Source: Paludibacter sp. UBA6032
GTDB lineage: Bacteria > Bacteroidota > Bacteroidia > Bacteroidales > Paludibacteraceae
Reading direction: 5' to 3'
DNA length: 64,000 bases
Assembly (NCBI GenBank): GCA_002427885.1
Contig: DIZI01000007.1
Coordinates: 16,565 to 80,564 of the forward strand
The notes under the pieces were generated by a model. That model saw only the letters and a list, made by a program, of their open reading frames with translations, did no database searches and had not been told where the DNA came from. The position numbers and the translations under genes were made by a program. Below are positions 7,863 to 17,554 of the stretch, piece by piece (within the stretch, counting starts at the first letter, position 1; each line of letters opens with the position of its first letter).

Positions 7863-10226
7863 ATGACTGAACGAATACAACAATTACGTGAACAGAGCCT
7901 TAACGCCATAAACAGAATTTCGGCGGAAAGAGCCTTATTAATAACCGAATTTTACCAAAACAACCTGGCTTTTGGTGATTCGGTACCGGTACAACGTGCC
8001 AGATCATTCGAATACATTCTGGCAATGAAAAGCATTTGTATTAACGATATGGAATTAATAGTGGGTGAACGGGGACCGGCTCCGAAAGCAACACCAACTT
8101 ATCCCGAAATTACGGTGCATTCCATGCAGGATCTGGAAATCCTGCATACGCGCGAAAAAGTCTGGTTTCGTGTTGATGATGAAACACGCAATGCCTTTGA
8201 AGAAACCATCATCCCATTCTGGAGCGGACGTTCGAATCGTGACCGGGTGATGAAAACAATGTCCTCTGACTGGCATAACGCTTACGATGCAGGTATATTC
8301 ACGGAATTTATGGAACAGCGTGCCCCGGGACATACCGTGGCCGGATATAAAATCTATCAAAAGGGAATGATTGATATTTTGCTTGATATTGAAACGAGTG
8401 TAAATTCCCTGGATTGGATAAATGATCCGCTGGCTTTCGATAAAATGGAAGAACTGAAAGCTATGAAGATAGCAGCGGAAGCCATAATCATGTTTGCTGT
8501 TCGTCATGCACAGAAATTAGAAATGCTGGCAAAAGCCGAAAGTGATGAAACCCGTAAAAAGGAATTGGTTGAAATGGCACGTATCTGTCGGCGTGTTCCT
8601 GCCAATGCACCCGAAACATTTCACGAAGTATTGCAACATTACTGGTTTATACATTTGGGTGTGGTAACCGAACTGAATCCCTGGGACTCCTTTAATCCCG
8701 GACGACTCGATCAACATTTATATCCTTTCTATAAAGCCGAAACGGAAGCCGGAACATTGACCCGTGAAAAGGCGGTGGAACTCTTACAATCGTTCTGGAT
8801 AAAGTTCAACAATCATCCTTCACCTCCCAAAGTGGGCATTACAGCCCTTGAAAGTAATACCTATACCGATTTTTCACTGATTAATCTGGGTGGCCTTACG
8901 CCTGAAGGACTGGACGCCGTTAATGAAATGACCTTTATCCTGCTTGATGTCATTGAAGAAATGCGTTTGCTTCAACCCAGTTCCATGGTGCAGTTAAGCC
9001 GGTTGAATCCCGATGCATTCATCGACCGGGCGGTAAAAATCACTAAAACCGGATTCGGACAACCGTCCATCTTCAATACCGATGCCATTATTCAGGAATT
9101 ACTGAATCAGGGTAAAGATCTTGTAGATGCCCGTAACGGTGGAGCCAGCGGTTGTGTGGAGTCGGGAGCATTCGGAACCGAAAGTTATATCCTGAGCGGT
9201 TATTTTAATTTGCCCAAAATACTGGAAATTACCCTGCACGATGGTTTTGACACCCGTTCGAAAAAACAAATAGGAATTCATACAGGTAAAACTGAAGATT
9301 TCAACAGCTATGCCGATTTGCTGGCTGCTTTCAAAGCACAGGTGGAACATTTTGTAAATATCAAAATAAAAGGAAGCAACGCCATCGAGAAAATATTCAT
9401 GACCTTTATGCCAACGCCTTTCCTGTCGCTGATTATTGATGATTGTGTAGCAAAGGGTATGGATTATATAAACGGTGGTGCCCGTTACAATACCAACTAT
9501 ATTCAGGGTGTGGGCATGGGAACGGTAACCGATTCGCTTACTTCGCTGAAGAAACTGGTATTTGAAGATCGGGCTATTTCATTGCCTGACTTCGTCAAAG
9601 TTCTCGAAAGCAATTTTGTAAACAACGATGATTTATTGTACCGAATTCTTTACAAAACGCCTAAATATGGAAACGATGATGATGCAGCCGATGCACAACT
9701 CGTGGAAGTATTTGATATTTATTACGATGCCGTCAACGGACATACAAGTCCGCGCGGTGCGGCTTACCGGATAAATCTCTTGCCAACGACCTGCCATGTT
9801 TATTTTGGCAGTGTCATGCATGCCGGACCCGATGGACGTAAAGCAGGAATGCCTGTTTCCGAAGGCATATCACCAGTTCAGGGTTCCGATCGCAAGGGAC
9901 CGACATCGGTTATTAAATCGGCAGCTAAAATTGATCATTTACATACAGGCGGAACCTTACTGAACCAGAAATTCAGTCCGAATTTCTTTGAAGATGAACC
10001 AGCCATTCGTAAAGTATCGGGGTTAATACGCGGTTATTTCCGTTTAAACGGTCATCATATCCAGTTCAATGTGGTTGATGCGGCTACTTTACTTGATGCG
10101 CAAAAACATCCCGAAAAACATCGGGATCTGATTGTACGAGTAGCCGGTTACAGCGATTATTTTAATGATCTGGGGGTTGATTTGCAGAATGAAATTATTA
10201 ACCGGACGGAACACGAGGCAATGTAA
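7863..10226 (+). CDS. hypD: trans-4-hydroxy-L-proline dehydratase (glycyl-radical enzyme)
   Basis: The product is 787 residues from the ATG at 7863, chosen because the open frame upstream (from 7836) is not family-like and lacks ATG. It carries both hallmarks of a glycyl-radical dehydratase: the thiyl Cys431 in GASGCVESGAF with Glu433, and Gly762 in RVAGYSDYF near the C-terminus. From memory, characterised HypD uses Cys434, Glu436 and Gly765, so all three are displaced by exactly three residues. The reaction dehydrates hydroxyproline to pyrroline-5-carboxylate, which ProC (not in the window) would reduce to proline. The activase lies just upstream and an Xaa-Pro aminopeptidase 61 bp downstream, supporting the assignment. 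A related diol or other GRE dehydratase is the main alternative. Confidence 0.82.
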   Translation: MTERIQQLREQSLNAINRISAERALLITEFYQNNLAFGDSVPVQRARSFEYILAMKSICINDMELIVGERGPAPKATPTYPEITVHSMQDLEILHTREKVWFRVDDETRNAFEETIIPFWSGRSNRDRVMKTMSSDWHNAYDAGIFTEFMEQRAPGHTVAGYKIYQKGMIDILLDIETSVNSLDWINDPLAFDKMEELKAMKIAAEAIIMFAVRHAQKLEMLAKAESDETRKKELVEMARICRRVPANAPETFHEVLQHYWFIHLGVVTELNPWDSFNPGRLDQHLYPFYKAETEAGTLTREKAVELLQSFWIKFNNHPSPPKVGITALESNTYTDFSLINLGGLTPEGLDAVNEMTFILLDVIEEMRLLQPSSMVQLSRLNPDAFIDRAVKITKTGFGQPSIFNTDAIIQELLNQGKDLVDARNGGASGCVESGAFGTESYILSGYFNLPKILEITLHDGFDTRSKKQIGIHTGKTEDFNSYADLLAAFKAQVEHFVNIKIKGSNAIEKIFMTFMPTPFLSLIIDDCVAKGMDYINGGARYNTNYIQGVGMGTVTDSLTSLKKLVFEDRAISLPDFVKVLESNFVNNDDLLYRILYKTPKYGNDDDAADAQLVEVFDIYYDAVNGHTSPRGAAYRINLLPTTCHVYFGSVMHAGPDGRKAGMPVSEGISPVQGSDRKGPTSVIKSAAKIDHLHTGGTLLNQKFSPNFFEDEPAIRKVSGLIRGYFRLNGHHIQFNVVDAATLLDAQKHPEKHRDLIVRVAGYSDYFNDLGVDLQNEIINRTEHEAM

Positions 10227-10287
10227 TTTAATCATTTACAATTGATTCATTTACAATTGATAAACAGCCAACTAACAACATATAATT

Positions 10288-11676
10288 ATGTTCAACAAAG
10301 ATACTTACATACAACGCCGCAAAACGCTGACAGAAAAAATCGGTTCGGGTTTGATATTACTGCTCGGGAACAACGAGAGTTCCATGAATTATACAGATAA
10401 TACCTATCATTTCAGGCAGGATAGTAGTTTTCTGTATTATTTCGGGATTGATTTCCCCGGTCTGGCAGCTGTAATTGATGTGGATAACCGGCAGGAAATA
10501 ATATTCGGGAATGATTATACCATTGACGATATCGTTTGGATGGGGCCTCAACCAACCATTACCGAAAGAGTTTCATTGGGTGGTATAAACAAATCCTTAC
10601 CGGTTTCGGAATTACCAAAGATGCTTCACGAAGCTCAAAAAAAAGGACGTGAAGTACATTTTTTACCGCCTTATCGTCCTGAAAACAAACTTAAATTGCA
10701 ACAATTGCTCTTTCTGCATCCCGAAGTTATCCAAACGAAAGCATCATTAAAACTTATTCGTGCGGTAGTAAGCCAACGCGAAATAAAATCTGACGAAGAA
10801 ATCATTGAAATTGAAAAAGCAGTGGATTTGACGGTTGATATGCATGTCGCTGCAATGCAATTTGTTCGTCCGGGCATGACGGAAGCTCAGGTTGCTGCCA
10901 GAGTATATGAAATTGCACTAGCCGCCAACAGTGAAATCTCTTTTCCCATCATCGCAACAAAAAACGGACAAACTTTACACAATCATTATCATGGAAATGG
11001 ATTGAAAAGCGGAGATCTTTTCCTTCTTGATGCCGGAGCGGAGATTGAAAGTCATTATGCCGGCGATTTATCGAGTACTTTTCCGGTGGATGCCACCTTT
11101 AGCCCGCAACAAAAATTAATTTACGAAATTAGTCTTCAGGCTCATCAGGCAGCTATCGATGCCCTGACATTGAATGCACCTTTCCGTAATGCACATTTGG
11201 CGGCCTGTCGTTCCATTGCCGGAAATATGAAAGAACTGGGCTTAATGAAAGGCAATATTGATGATGCAGTAGCTCAGGGTGCACATGCGCTTTTCCTGCC
11301 TTGCGGAACCGGACACATGATGGGACTCGACGTACATGATATGGAAGATTTAGGCGAAGTGTGGGTTGGTTACGATGGCGAACCGAAAAGTACACAGTTT
11401 GGGTTGAAATCGCTACGTTTTGCCAAAGCCCTGAAACCCGGACATGTTTTTACCATCGAACCCGGCATCTATTTTATCCCAGAGCTAATGGATAAATGGC
11501 AATCGGAAGGACATTTGAATGATTTCTTTAACTGGACCGAAATAGAAAAGTACCGTAACTTTGGCGGTATTCGCAACGAAGAAGATTATATGATGACCGA
11601 AAACGGTGCACGCCGATTGGGAACGAAAGTAAAACCCAAAACGGTGGAGGAAGTGGAAGCGGTACGGAAATCGTAA
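10288..11676 (+). CDS. pepP: Xaa-Pro aminopeptidase (M24B, aminopeptidase P)
   Basis: The product is 462 residues with an AMP_N domain (about 1-150) and a pita-bread M24 catalytic domain (about 170-450). Metal ligands are visible: Asp of LLDAGAE, Asp of YAGDLSST, His of GTGHMMGLDVHD, Glu of FTIEPGIYF and Glu of GIRNEEDYM. It removes the N-terminal residue from peptides with proline at position 2 and needs two divalent metals, usually Mn. There is no signal peptide, so it is cytoplasmic. Its position directly behind hypD fits release of Pro/Hyp from imported peptides. The terminator at 11714 ends the plus-strand operon. Confidence 0.92.
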   Translation: MFNKDTYIQRRKTLTEKIGSGLILLLGNNESSMNYTDNTYHFRQDSSFLYYFGIDFPGLAAVIDVDNRQEIIFGNDYTIDDIVWMGPQPTITERVSLGGINKSLPVSELPKMLHEAQKKGREVHFLPPYRPENKLKLQQLLFLHPEVIQTKASLKLIRAVVSQREIKSDEEIIEIEKAVDLTVDMHVAAMQFVRPGMTEAQVAARVYEIALAANSEISFPIIATKNGQTLHNHYHGNGLKSGDLFLLDAGAEIESHYAGDLSSTFPVDATFSPQQKLIYEISLQAHQAAIDALTLNAPFRNAHLAACRSIAGNMKELGLMKGNIDDAVAQGAHALFLPCGTGHMMGLDVHDMEDLGEVWVGYDGEPKSTQFGLKSLRFAKALKPGHVFTIEPGIYFIPELMDKWQSEGHLNDFFNWTEIEKYRNFGGIRNEEDYMMTENGARRLGTKVKPKTVEEVEAVRKS

Positions 11677-11713
11677 TTTTTCAGAACGCAATACTGATAG
11701 CAATTGGAAACAA

Positions 11714-11752
11714 TAACAAAAAGCAGAGCCAATGAGGTTCTGCTTTTTGTTT
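11714..11752 (+). terminator. Rho-independent terminator after pepP
   Basis: The stem ACAAAAAGCAGAGCC pairs with GGTTCTGCTTTTTGT (one mismatch) around AATGA. T runs are on both sides, so it can also serve the convergent S9 peptidase gene. Confidence 0.8.
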
Positions 11753-11802
11753 GCTTCTAAGTCCAAAGGAGTTAATTTACCGGTAAACTTCTTGAAATAA
11801 GA

Positions 11803-14049
11803 TTACTTCTTCTCTCCCACTTCACTCCAACCCTGAGGGTTAATATCCATCAGGTTTTTCACGAAAAAATCATAGCGTTTATGTTCCCCATAGTCTCCTC
11901 CCATGGTATGTCCAACACCGGGTAATACAATCAATTCAAAGTCTTTATTGGCTTTAATCAACGCGTCACAAACCTGGTAAGTTGATGACGGATCCACGTT
12001 GTCATCCATTTCACCCACCACCAGCATCAGCGGACGGGTAAGTAAATGTGCATTTACCACGTTGGAACTTGCGGCATAACTTGAGTCAACAGGATAACCC
12101 ATCCACTGTTCGTTCCACCAAATCTTATCCATGCGGTTGTCGTGACAACCGCACGAAGAATAAGCGGCTTTGTAATGTTCGGGATGAAACAACACGGCAC
12201 CCATGGCCGATTGTCCTCCGGCCGAAGCACCGAAAATACCCAAATGATTAATATCCATATACGGATACTTTGCAGCAGCTGCTTTGGTCCATGCAATGCG
12301 GTCCGGAAATCCGGCATCTTTCAAGTTCTTATAACAAACATCTTCGAAAGCTTTGGAACGGAAGGAAGTTCCCATGCCGTCCATCTGGATCATGATAAAT
12401 CCCAACTCAGCCATAGAAGATAAGTTGCGGTTGTATGAAATAAACGTTTTAGGTACATACTGACTCCCCGGTCCGGCGTAAATATACTCAATAACAGGAT
12501 ATTTTTTTGTCGGATCGAAGTTTGTCGGACGGTAAATGATACCCCAGATATCCGTTTTTCCATCGCGTCCTTTTGCCACGAAAGGTTCGGGAGCAATCCA
12601 TCCGGTTTTCAATAGTTCGGTGATATCTGCTTTTTCGAGCGGTAGAATGATTTTGCCATCAGCGGCATTTCGTAAAACAGCTACCGGTGCTTTGTTGACT
12701 GTGGAATAAACATCCACCAGATACTTTTTATCGTCCGAGAACCAGGCCTGATGCATTCCTTCTTCGGGTGTAAGACAAGTCAGTCCCGTTCCATCAAACC
12801 GGATACGGTAATAACGTACCAGATAAGGATCTTCGTCCGGCACCATACCGTTGGCTGAAAAAGTGATCTCGCGTTTCTTTTCGTCAACGTTTATAACATC
12901 ACGCACGTACCATTCGCCCTTTGTAATTTGATTTATGACTTTTCCCGTGTGGCGGTCGTACAAATAAAGATGATTCCAGTTATCCCGTTCACTCATCCAG
13001 ATAATTTCGTTTCCTCCGCTTAGATTTTTTCGAAAATAACGATTGTAATTAACAAAGGTTTTGGAAGTTTCTTCTATCAACGTTTTTACTTCAGCTGTTT
13101 CAGCATTGATTTCAAGCACCCGGTAAACCTTATGTCCCCGTTCATTGTATTCAATCAACACCGATTTACTATCGGCAAACCATTCAAAACCTTTTAAATC
13201 TATCTGGCTTTTAAAAAGATCATTGGAGGGAATCTTTTTGTTCCCGGTTGCCAGATCAAAAATTACCGGAGTTCTGACCGGCAATACATCACCCGGTTTC
13301 ACGTAATCCCTTGTTTGCAGTTTGGGTTGTAACCCATCGGCAGGTGATGATTCAATCAGATAGAGTTGCCGAATCGTTGCAGCATGGATACGCATGACAG
13401 CCAGCTTCTTCGAATCGGGGGAAAAGGATATATTGGTTGAATAATAATCTTCTTTGGTGCCATCGGTACTCAGCGCTTTTTCAGTACCTGTTTTCAGTTC
13501 CCGGATATAAATGTTGTTTTCTTTTACAAATGCAACTGTTTTTTTGTCGGGTGAAGTCACCGGCTTTCCTTCACGTTCTTCATCCACCGTTCCCCAATAT
13601 CCGGACTTTGTAGATACCACTTTATCTCCTTTTTTGAGCAAATTATTTTTTATTGAATAAATCCAGTTAAAATCATTATATACAAAACGCAAGGTGTCCA
13701 ATGATTCAGATACTTTCATCGAAGTAAACGGCAAGCGGTTGGCATCAATTGTTTTGTCGGTAGCTAAAGTAAGTTCAACCGCCAGTTTATTTTGATCGAA
13801 AAGATCCGTTTGCTTTTTTTGCTTTGCATTGGTCAATATGTACATTTTTCCCTGAGGGCTATTGCGGACATACCAGAAATTGTCGGAGTCCCCTATCCAT
13901 TTGGGCGTTACATCCGAGTAAAATACTTTATCTTTTAATTTGTTCTGAAGTGAAAAGGCACGGTTGTAATCATCGGCTGTGCCCTGAGCTGTCAGTGACC
14001 GACCGATAAACCAGACACAAAGGGATAGTAATGTAAGTTTTTTCATCAA
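11803..14049 (-). CDS. Exported S9 family peptidase, dipeptidyl peptidase IV-like
   Basis: The product is 748 residues. A signal peptide (about 1-22) precedes a DPPIV-type beta-propeller (about 60-490) and an alpha/beta hydrolase S9 domain (about 510-740). The nucleophile is in GIFGASAGGQSAMG (about residue 609), the Asp in VVGEMDDNVDPSS (about 680) and the His in PGVGHTMGGDYGEH (about 713). Classical DPP-IV has GWSYGG and a Glu-Glu motif binding the free N-terminus; neither is evident here, so X-Pro dipeptide release is likely from context rather than proven. It is convergent with pepP and probably acts in the periplasm, supplying dipeptides to the transporter at 17555. The second of two adjacent Met codons could be the start. 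Confidence 0.8.
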   Translation of the reverse strand: MMKKLTLLSLCVWFIGRSLTAQGTADDYNRAFSLQNKLKDKVFYSDVTPKWIGDSDNFWYVRNSPQGKMYILTNAKQKKQTDLFDQNKLAVELTLATDKTIDANRLPFTSMKVSESLDTLRFVYNDFNWIYSIKNNLLKKGDKVVSTKSGYWGTVDEEREGKPVTSPDKKTVAFVKENNIYIRELKTGTEKALSTDGTKEDYYSTNISFSPDSKKLAVMRIHAATIRQLYLIESSPADGLQPKLQTRDYVKPGDVLPVRTPVIFDLATGNKKIPSNDLFKSQIDLKGFEWFADSKSVLIEYNERGHKVYRVLEINAETAEVKTLIEETSKTFVNYNRYFRKNLSGGNEIIWMSERDNWNHLYLYDRHTGKVINQITKGEWYVRDVINVDEKKREITFSANGMVPDEDPYLVRYYRIRFDGTGLTCLTPEEGMHQAWFSDDKKYLVDVYSTVNKAPVAVLRNAADGKIILPLEKADITELLKTGWIAPEPFVAKGRDGKTDIWGIIYRPTNFDPTKKYPVIEYIYAGPGSQYVPKTFISYNRNLSSMAELGFIMIQMDGMGTSFRSKAFEDVCYKNLKDAGFPDRIAWTKAAAAKYPYMDINHLGIFGASAGGQSAMGAVLFHPEHYKAAYSSCGCHDNRMDKIWWNEQWMGYPVDSSYAASSNVVNAHLLTRPLMLVVGEMDDNVDPSSTYQVCDALIKANKDFELIVLPGVGHTMGGDYGEHKRYDFFVKNLMDINPQGWSEVGEKK

Positions 14050-14132
14050 TATAATCGGGTAAATTTCATTTTAAATTATTTATAAATATAGCTGTCAAAT
14101 GATAGTTGAAGACGGATTCTATTTTTCGTGCA

Positions 14133-14164
14133 CAAAAATAGTTTTATTTTACTTAAACAGCAAA
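14133..14164 (-). promoter_or_regulatory. Promoter of the S9 peptidase gene
   Basis: On the minus strand TTTG (14161-14164), 20 bases, then TATTTTTG (14133-14140) match the Bacteroidetes -33/-7 consensus. It lies 84 bp before the start codon. Confidence 0.5.
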
Positions 14165-14356
14165 GTATATTTTTTTGAAGATTTATAATTGTAGAATTTT
14201 AAAAATCTTATCCATCTGTTAATAGATAACCGACTCTGATCATTTAAAAGAGTAAAAACAGGTATTTACCAGGTGTTATTTTTTTCATTACGTAATGAAT
14301 TGCATTGAACTTTTAAATATTTATACCAATTAATGCCCAAAATTCAATGGTTTTAT

Positions 14357-14364
14357 TACTTTTG
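14357..14364 (+). promoter_or_regulatory. Candidate -7 box TACTTTTG for the receiver/PEP-binding fusion gene
   Basis: An exact TAnnTTTG match 90 bp upstream of the ATG at 14455. No clear -33 TTTG is visible. The remainder of the divergent gap 14050-14448 is AT-rich without other structure. Confidence 0.4.
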
Positions 14365-14454
14365 TTCTGTCTTGGCATACGATTATCTTTTCGGGGGAAA
14401 ATTGAAACTTTCATTCCTGTAAAGAAATGTGCATTTGTTCATTATTAATTGCTT

Positions 14455-17418
14455 ATGAATTCTCCAAACATCAAGAAATTATATTTTAAAGACACGTCGT
14501 TTGCCAACCTGATGAGGCATCGCATTTACAATGTCTTGTTGTATGCCAGCAAATACGATGCATTTATACTGGAAGAGGACGGGCGGATTGATGAGCAGAT
14601 ATTCAACGAGTATACATCCCTTAATCTTCGGTATCCGCCGCGTTTTACTCTTGTTTCGAACGAAGAAGAAGCGAACGCTTTACTTAATGAACGTTCCTTT
14701 GAGTTAATCATTTCCATGCCCAGTGGCGATAGTATCAATCCGTTTGAGTGGGCTAAACATGTAAAGACCCTTTTTCCGGATATACCGATTGTTGTATTAA
14801 CACCTTTCTCGAGATATGTTTCCAGAAGGATTGCACATGAAGATTTAAGCGCTATTGATTATGTTTTCGGCTGGTTTGGAAATTCAGATTTGTTACTGGC
14901 CATCATCAAGCTGATAGAAGACCGGATGAATGTGGATGAAGATGTGGAATCTGTTGGTGTTCAGGTGATACTATTTGTGGAAGATTCCATCCATTTCTAT
15001 TCATCCATTGTGCCGCACCTGTATAAGTTTGTTTTCAAACAGTCGCGTTCGTTTATGACCGAAGCATTGAATGAACATGAACAAATGCTTCGTATGCGTG
15101 GTCGTCCGAAGATTTTGCTGGCACGCACCTACGAAGAAGGTCTGGCCATATATGAAAAATATAAGAAAAATATGCTGGGGGTGATAACTGATGTCAGCTA
15201 CCTTCAAAACGGAGAAAAAAACAAACTGGCAGGCATTAATCTTTGCAGGGAAATTCGTAAAATTGACAAACATATCCCGCTCATAATAGAATCAACAGAA
15301 GAGAAAAACCATCAGGCAGCCGATGAGGTGCATGCAGCTTTTCTGAATAAAATGTCCAAAACATTACTTATCGAGTTGAGACAAAAAATCACGGATAATT
15401 TTGGTTTTGGCGATTTTGTATTTATCAATCCGGATACAGGTATCGAAGAAGCACGGGTTGAAAATTTACGCGGATTACAGGAAAGTATTTTTAAAATCAG
15501 TGACGAAACACTTTATTATCATGTTTCGCGGAATAATATTTCACGCTGGCTATACTCCCGTGCCATGTTTCCATTGGCCGAATTTTTAAAAAACATAAAT
15601 GTTGGTAACTTTACCCCGACTGATCTGGTAAAAGTTCGTGAAATCATATTCGATGCCATCGTTCATTACCGGAAAGTGAAGAACCGGGGTGTTGTGGCGG
15701 TTTTTCAACGTGAGCGTTTTGACCAGTATTCAAACTTTGCGCGTATTGGCGAAGGTTCATTAGGCGGTAAAGGTCGCGGTCTGGCATTTATCGATGCCAT
15801 GATAAAACGTAACGAAAGCTTTGAGAAGTTTGAAAATGCACAAATAACGATACCCAAAACGGTAGTATTGTGCACGGAGAATTTCACAGACTTTATGGAG
15901 CTGAATCAACTCTATCCGATTGCTTTGTCCGAGTTGAAAGATGATGAAATACTGAAACATTTCCTCAAAGCCCACATTCCGAAACTTTTAATTGCCGATT
16001 TACTTGCTTTTTTGGGTGCCATTAACGGACCTATTGCAGTCCGCTCTTCCAGTTTACTGGAAGATTCACACTACCAACCCTTTGCCGGGATTTACACCAC
16101 TTATATGGTGCCTTACAATGCCGATAGTAAAACACAGATGCTTGAAATGCTGACCGAAGCCATTAAAGCGGTTTATGCATCCGTTTTTTACAGGGATAGT
16201 AAAGCGTATATGACGGCTACCAAGAATGTAATCGACGAAGAAAAAATGGGCATTGTTCTCCAGGAAATTTGCGGGAATGCTTACGGTGATCGTTTCTATC
16301 CCTCTTTTTCGGGCGTTGCACGTTCGCTTAATTATTATCCGATTGGTGCAGAAACACCCGAAGATGGCATTGCAAATATTGCGTTGGGTCTTGGAAAACA
16401 CATTATGGATGGTGGCACAAGTTTGCGTTTCTCTCCCGCTTATCCAAATAATATATTACAAACCAGCACGCTGGATTTTGCCCTGCACGAAACCCAAATC
16501 TATTTCAACGCACTGGATTTAAGCCAAACCGAATTTATTCCGCAAGTTGATGATGGATTTAATTTGCTGAAATTACGGGTTTCGGATGCTGAAAAAGATG
16601 GAACCCTGCGTTACATTGCGTCAACTTTAAATTTGCAGGATCAGGTCATTCAGGATGGATTGTATGAAGGTGGACGGAAAATAATCACTTTTGCCAATAT
16701 TCTTCAACATAATGTATTTCCCCTTGCTCCGATTTTGAAAGAAGTATTACATATTGCCCAACTTGAAATGGGACGACCCATTGAAATTGAATTTGCCGTT
16801 AACCTGGATTATTCATCCAAAAAACAACATGTTTTTTATCTGCTGCAAATCCGACCCATTGTCGATAGCAAAGAAATGATCAATGAAGATATTGGTTCAA
16901 TACCAGAAGAAAATACCATTTTAAGCAGTAACAGTGCTTTGGGACATGGAATTACAACCGATGTTTTCGACCTTGTTTATGTGAAACCCAATTCATTTAA
17001 TGCGTCCAAAAATTTACTCATTGCTGCCGATATTGAACAGGTGAACCGGGAACTTATCAAAGAAAACCGACACTATGTATTGGTTGGTCCCGGACGTTGG
17101 GGATCGGCAGATCAATGGCTTGGAATTCCTGTAAAATGGCAGCAAATAAGTAATGCCCAAATGATTGTGGAATCGGGATTATCAAATTATCGTGTCGATC
17201 CAAGTCAAGGAACGCATTTTTTTCAGAATCTCACTTCCTTTGGGGTGTCCTATCTTACCATCAATCCTTATTTGAATGACGGTGCATTTGACACCGGTTT
17301 TTTGGATGCTCAACCTGCAGTTCATGAGTCGGAATTCGTGAGGCATGTTCGTTTCGATATGCCAATTGTAATGAAAGTAGATGGACGCAAAAATAAAGGT
17401 GTGGTGATGAAACCATGA
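14455..17418 (+). CDS. Tandem receiver-like domains fused to PEP synthase-type ATP-binding domain
   Basis: The product is 987 residues from the ATG at 14455. Residues 1-160 and about 165-320 look like two response-regulator receiver folds; the second keeps an acidic pair (FVEDS), a candidate phospho-Asp (VITDVSY) and a Lys (FLNKMSK). From about 430 a pyruvate-phosphate-dikinase N-terminal (PPDK_N) domain follows, with GSLGGKGRGLAF and PIAVRSSSLLEDS as nucleotide-binding segments. The swivelling phosphohistidine domain and PEP-binding barrel of true PEP synthase are absent, so PEP synthesis is unlikely. It may phosphorylate a partner or act as a nucleotide-sensing regulator (inference). It is flanked by peptide-use genes with no evident kinase nearby. 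Confidence 0.75.
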   Translation: MNSPNIKKLYFKDTSFANLMRHRIYNVLLYASKYDAFILEEDGRIDEQIFNEYTSLNLRYPPRFTLVSNEEEANALLNERSFELIISMPSGDSINPFEWAKHVKTLFPDIPIVVLTPFSRYVSRRIAHEDLSAIDYVFGWFGNSDLLLAIIKLIEDRMNVDEDVESVGVQVILFVEDSIHFYSSIVPHLYKFVFKQSRSFMTEALNEHEQMLRMRGRPKILLARTYEEGLAIYEKYKKNMLGVITDVSYLQNGEKNKLAGINLCREIRKIDKHIPLIIESTEEKNHQAADEVHAAFLNKMSKTLLIELRQKITDNFGFGDFVFINPDTGIEEARVENLRGLQESIFKISDETLYYHVSRNNISRWLYSRAMFPLAEFLKNINVGNFTPTDLVKVREIIFDAIVHYRKVKNRGVVAVFQRERFDQYSNFARIGEGSLGGKGRGLAFIDAMIKRNESFEKFENAQITIPKTVVLCTENFTDFMELNQLYPIALSELKDDEILKHFLKAHIPKLLIADLLAFLGAINGPIAVRSSSLLEDSHYQPFAGIYTTYMVPYNADSKTQMLEMLTEAIKAVYASVFYRDSKAYMTATKNVIDEEKMGIVLQEICGNAYGDRFYPSFSGVARSLNYYPIGAETPEDGIANIALGLGKHIMDGGTSLRFSPAYPNNILQTSTLDFALHETQIYFNALDLSQTEFIPQVDDGFNLLKLRVSDAEKDGTLRYIASTLNLQDQVIQDGLYEGGRKIITFANILQHNVFPLAPILKEVLHIAQLEMGRPIEIEFAVNLDYSSKKQHVFYLLQIRPIVDSKEMINEDIGSIPEENTILSSNSALGHGITTDVFDLVYVKPNSFNASKNLLIAADIEQVNRELIKENRHYVLVGPGRWGSADQWLGIPVKWQQISNAQMIVESGLSNYRVDPSQGTHFFQNLTSFGVSYLTINPYLNDGAFDTGFLDAQPAVHESEFVRHVRFDMPIVMKVDGRKNKGVVMKP

Positions 17419-17469
17419 GATCAGTTGACAGTTAACAGTTAACAGTGTTTCGAAATTAATTTCATTCTT

Positions 17470-17548
17470 ACATTTTCTCATTATCACATTACCACATTAA
17501 CACATTAACAAATTAACAAATTATCTTATTATCTAATTAACTAATTAA
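17470..17548. repeat. Low-complexity ATTAAC-type degenerate repeats
   Basis: The gap between the fusion gene and the transporter consists of runs such as CACATTAACACATTAAC and CTAATTAACTAATTAA. Similar tracts lie at 22327-22380 and 22805-22865. No coding potential is seen. Confidence 0.6.
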
Positions 17549-17554
17549 AATACT

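Noticed and set aside
8055..8507. 150-codon minus-strand ORF inside hypD
   Set aside because: It is antisense to a full-length conserved enzyme; no domain.
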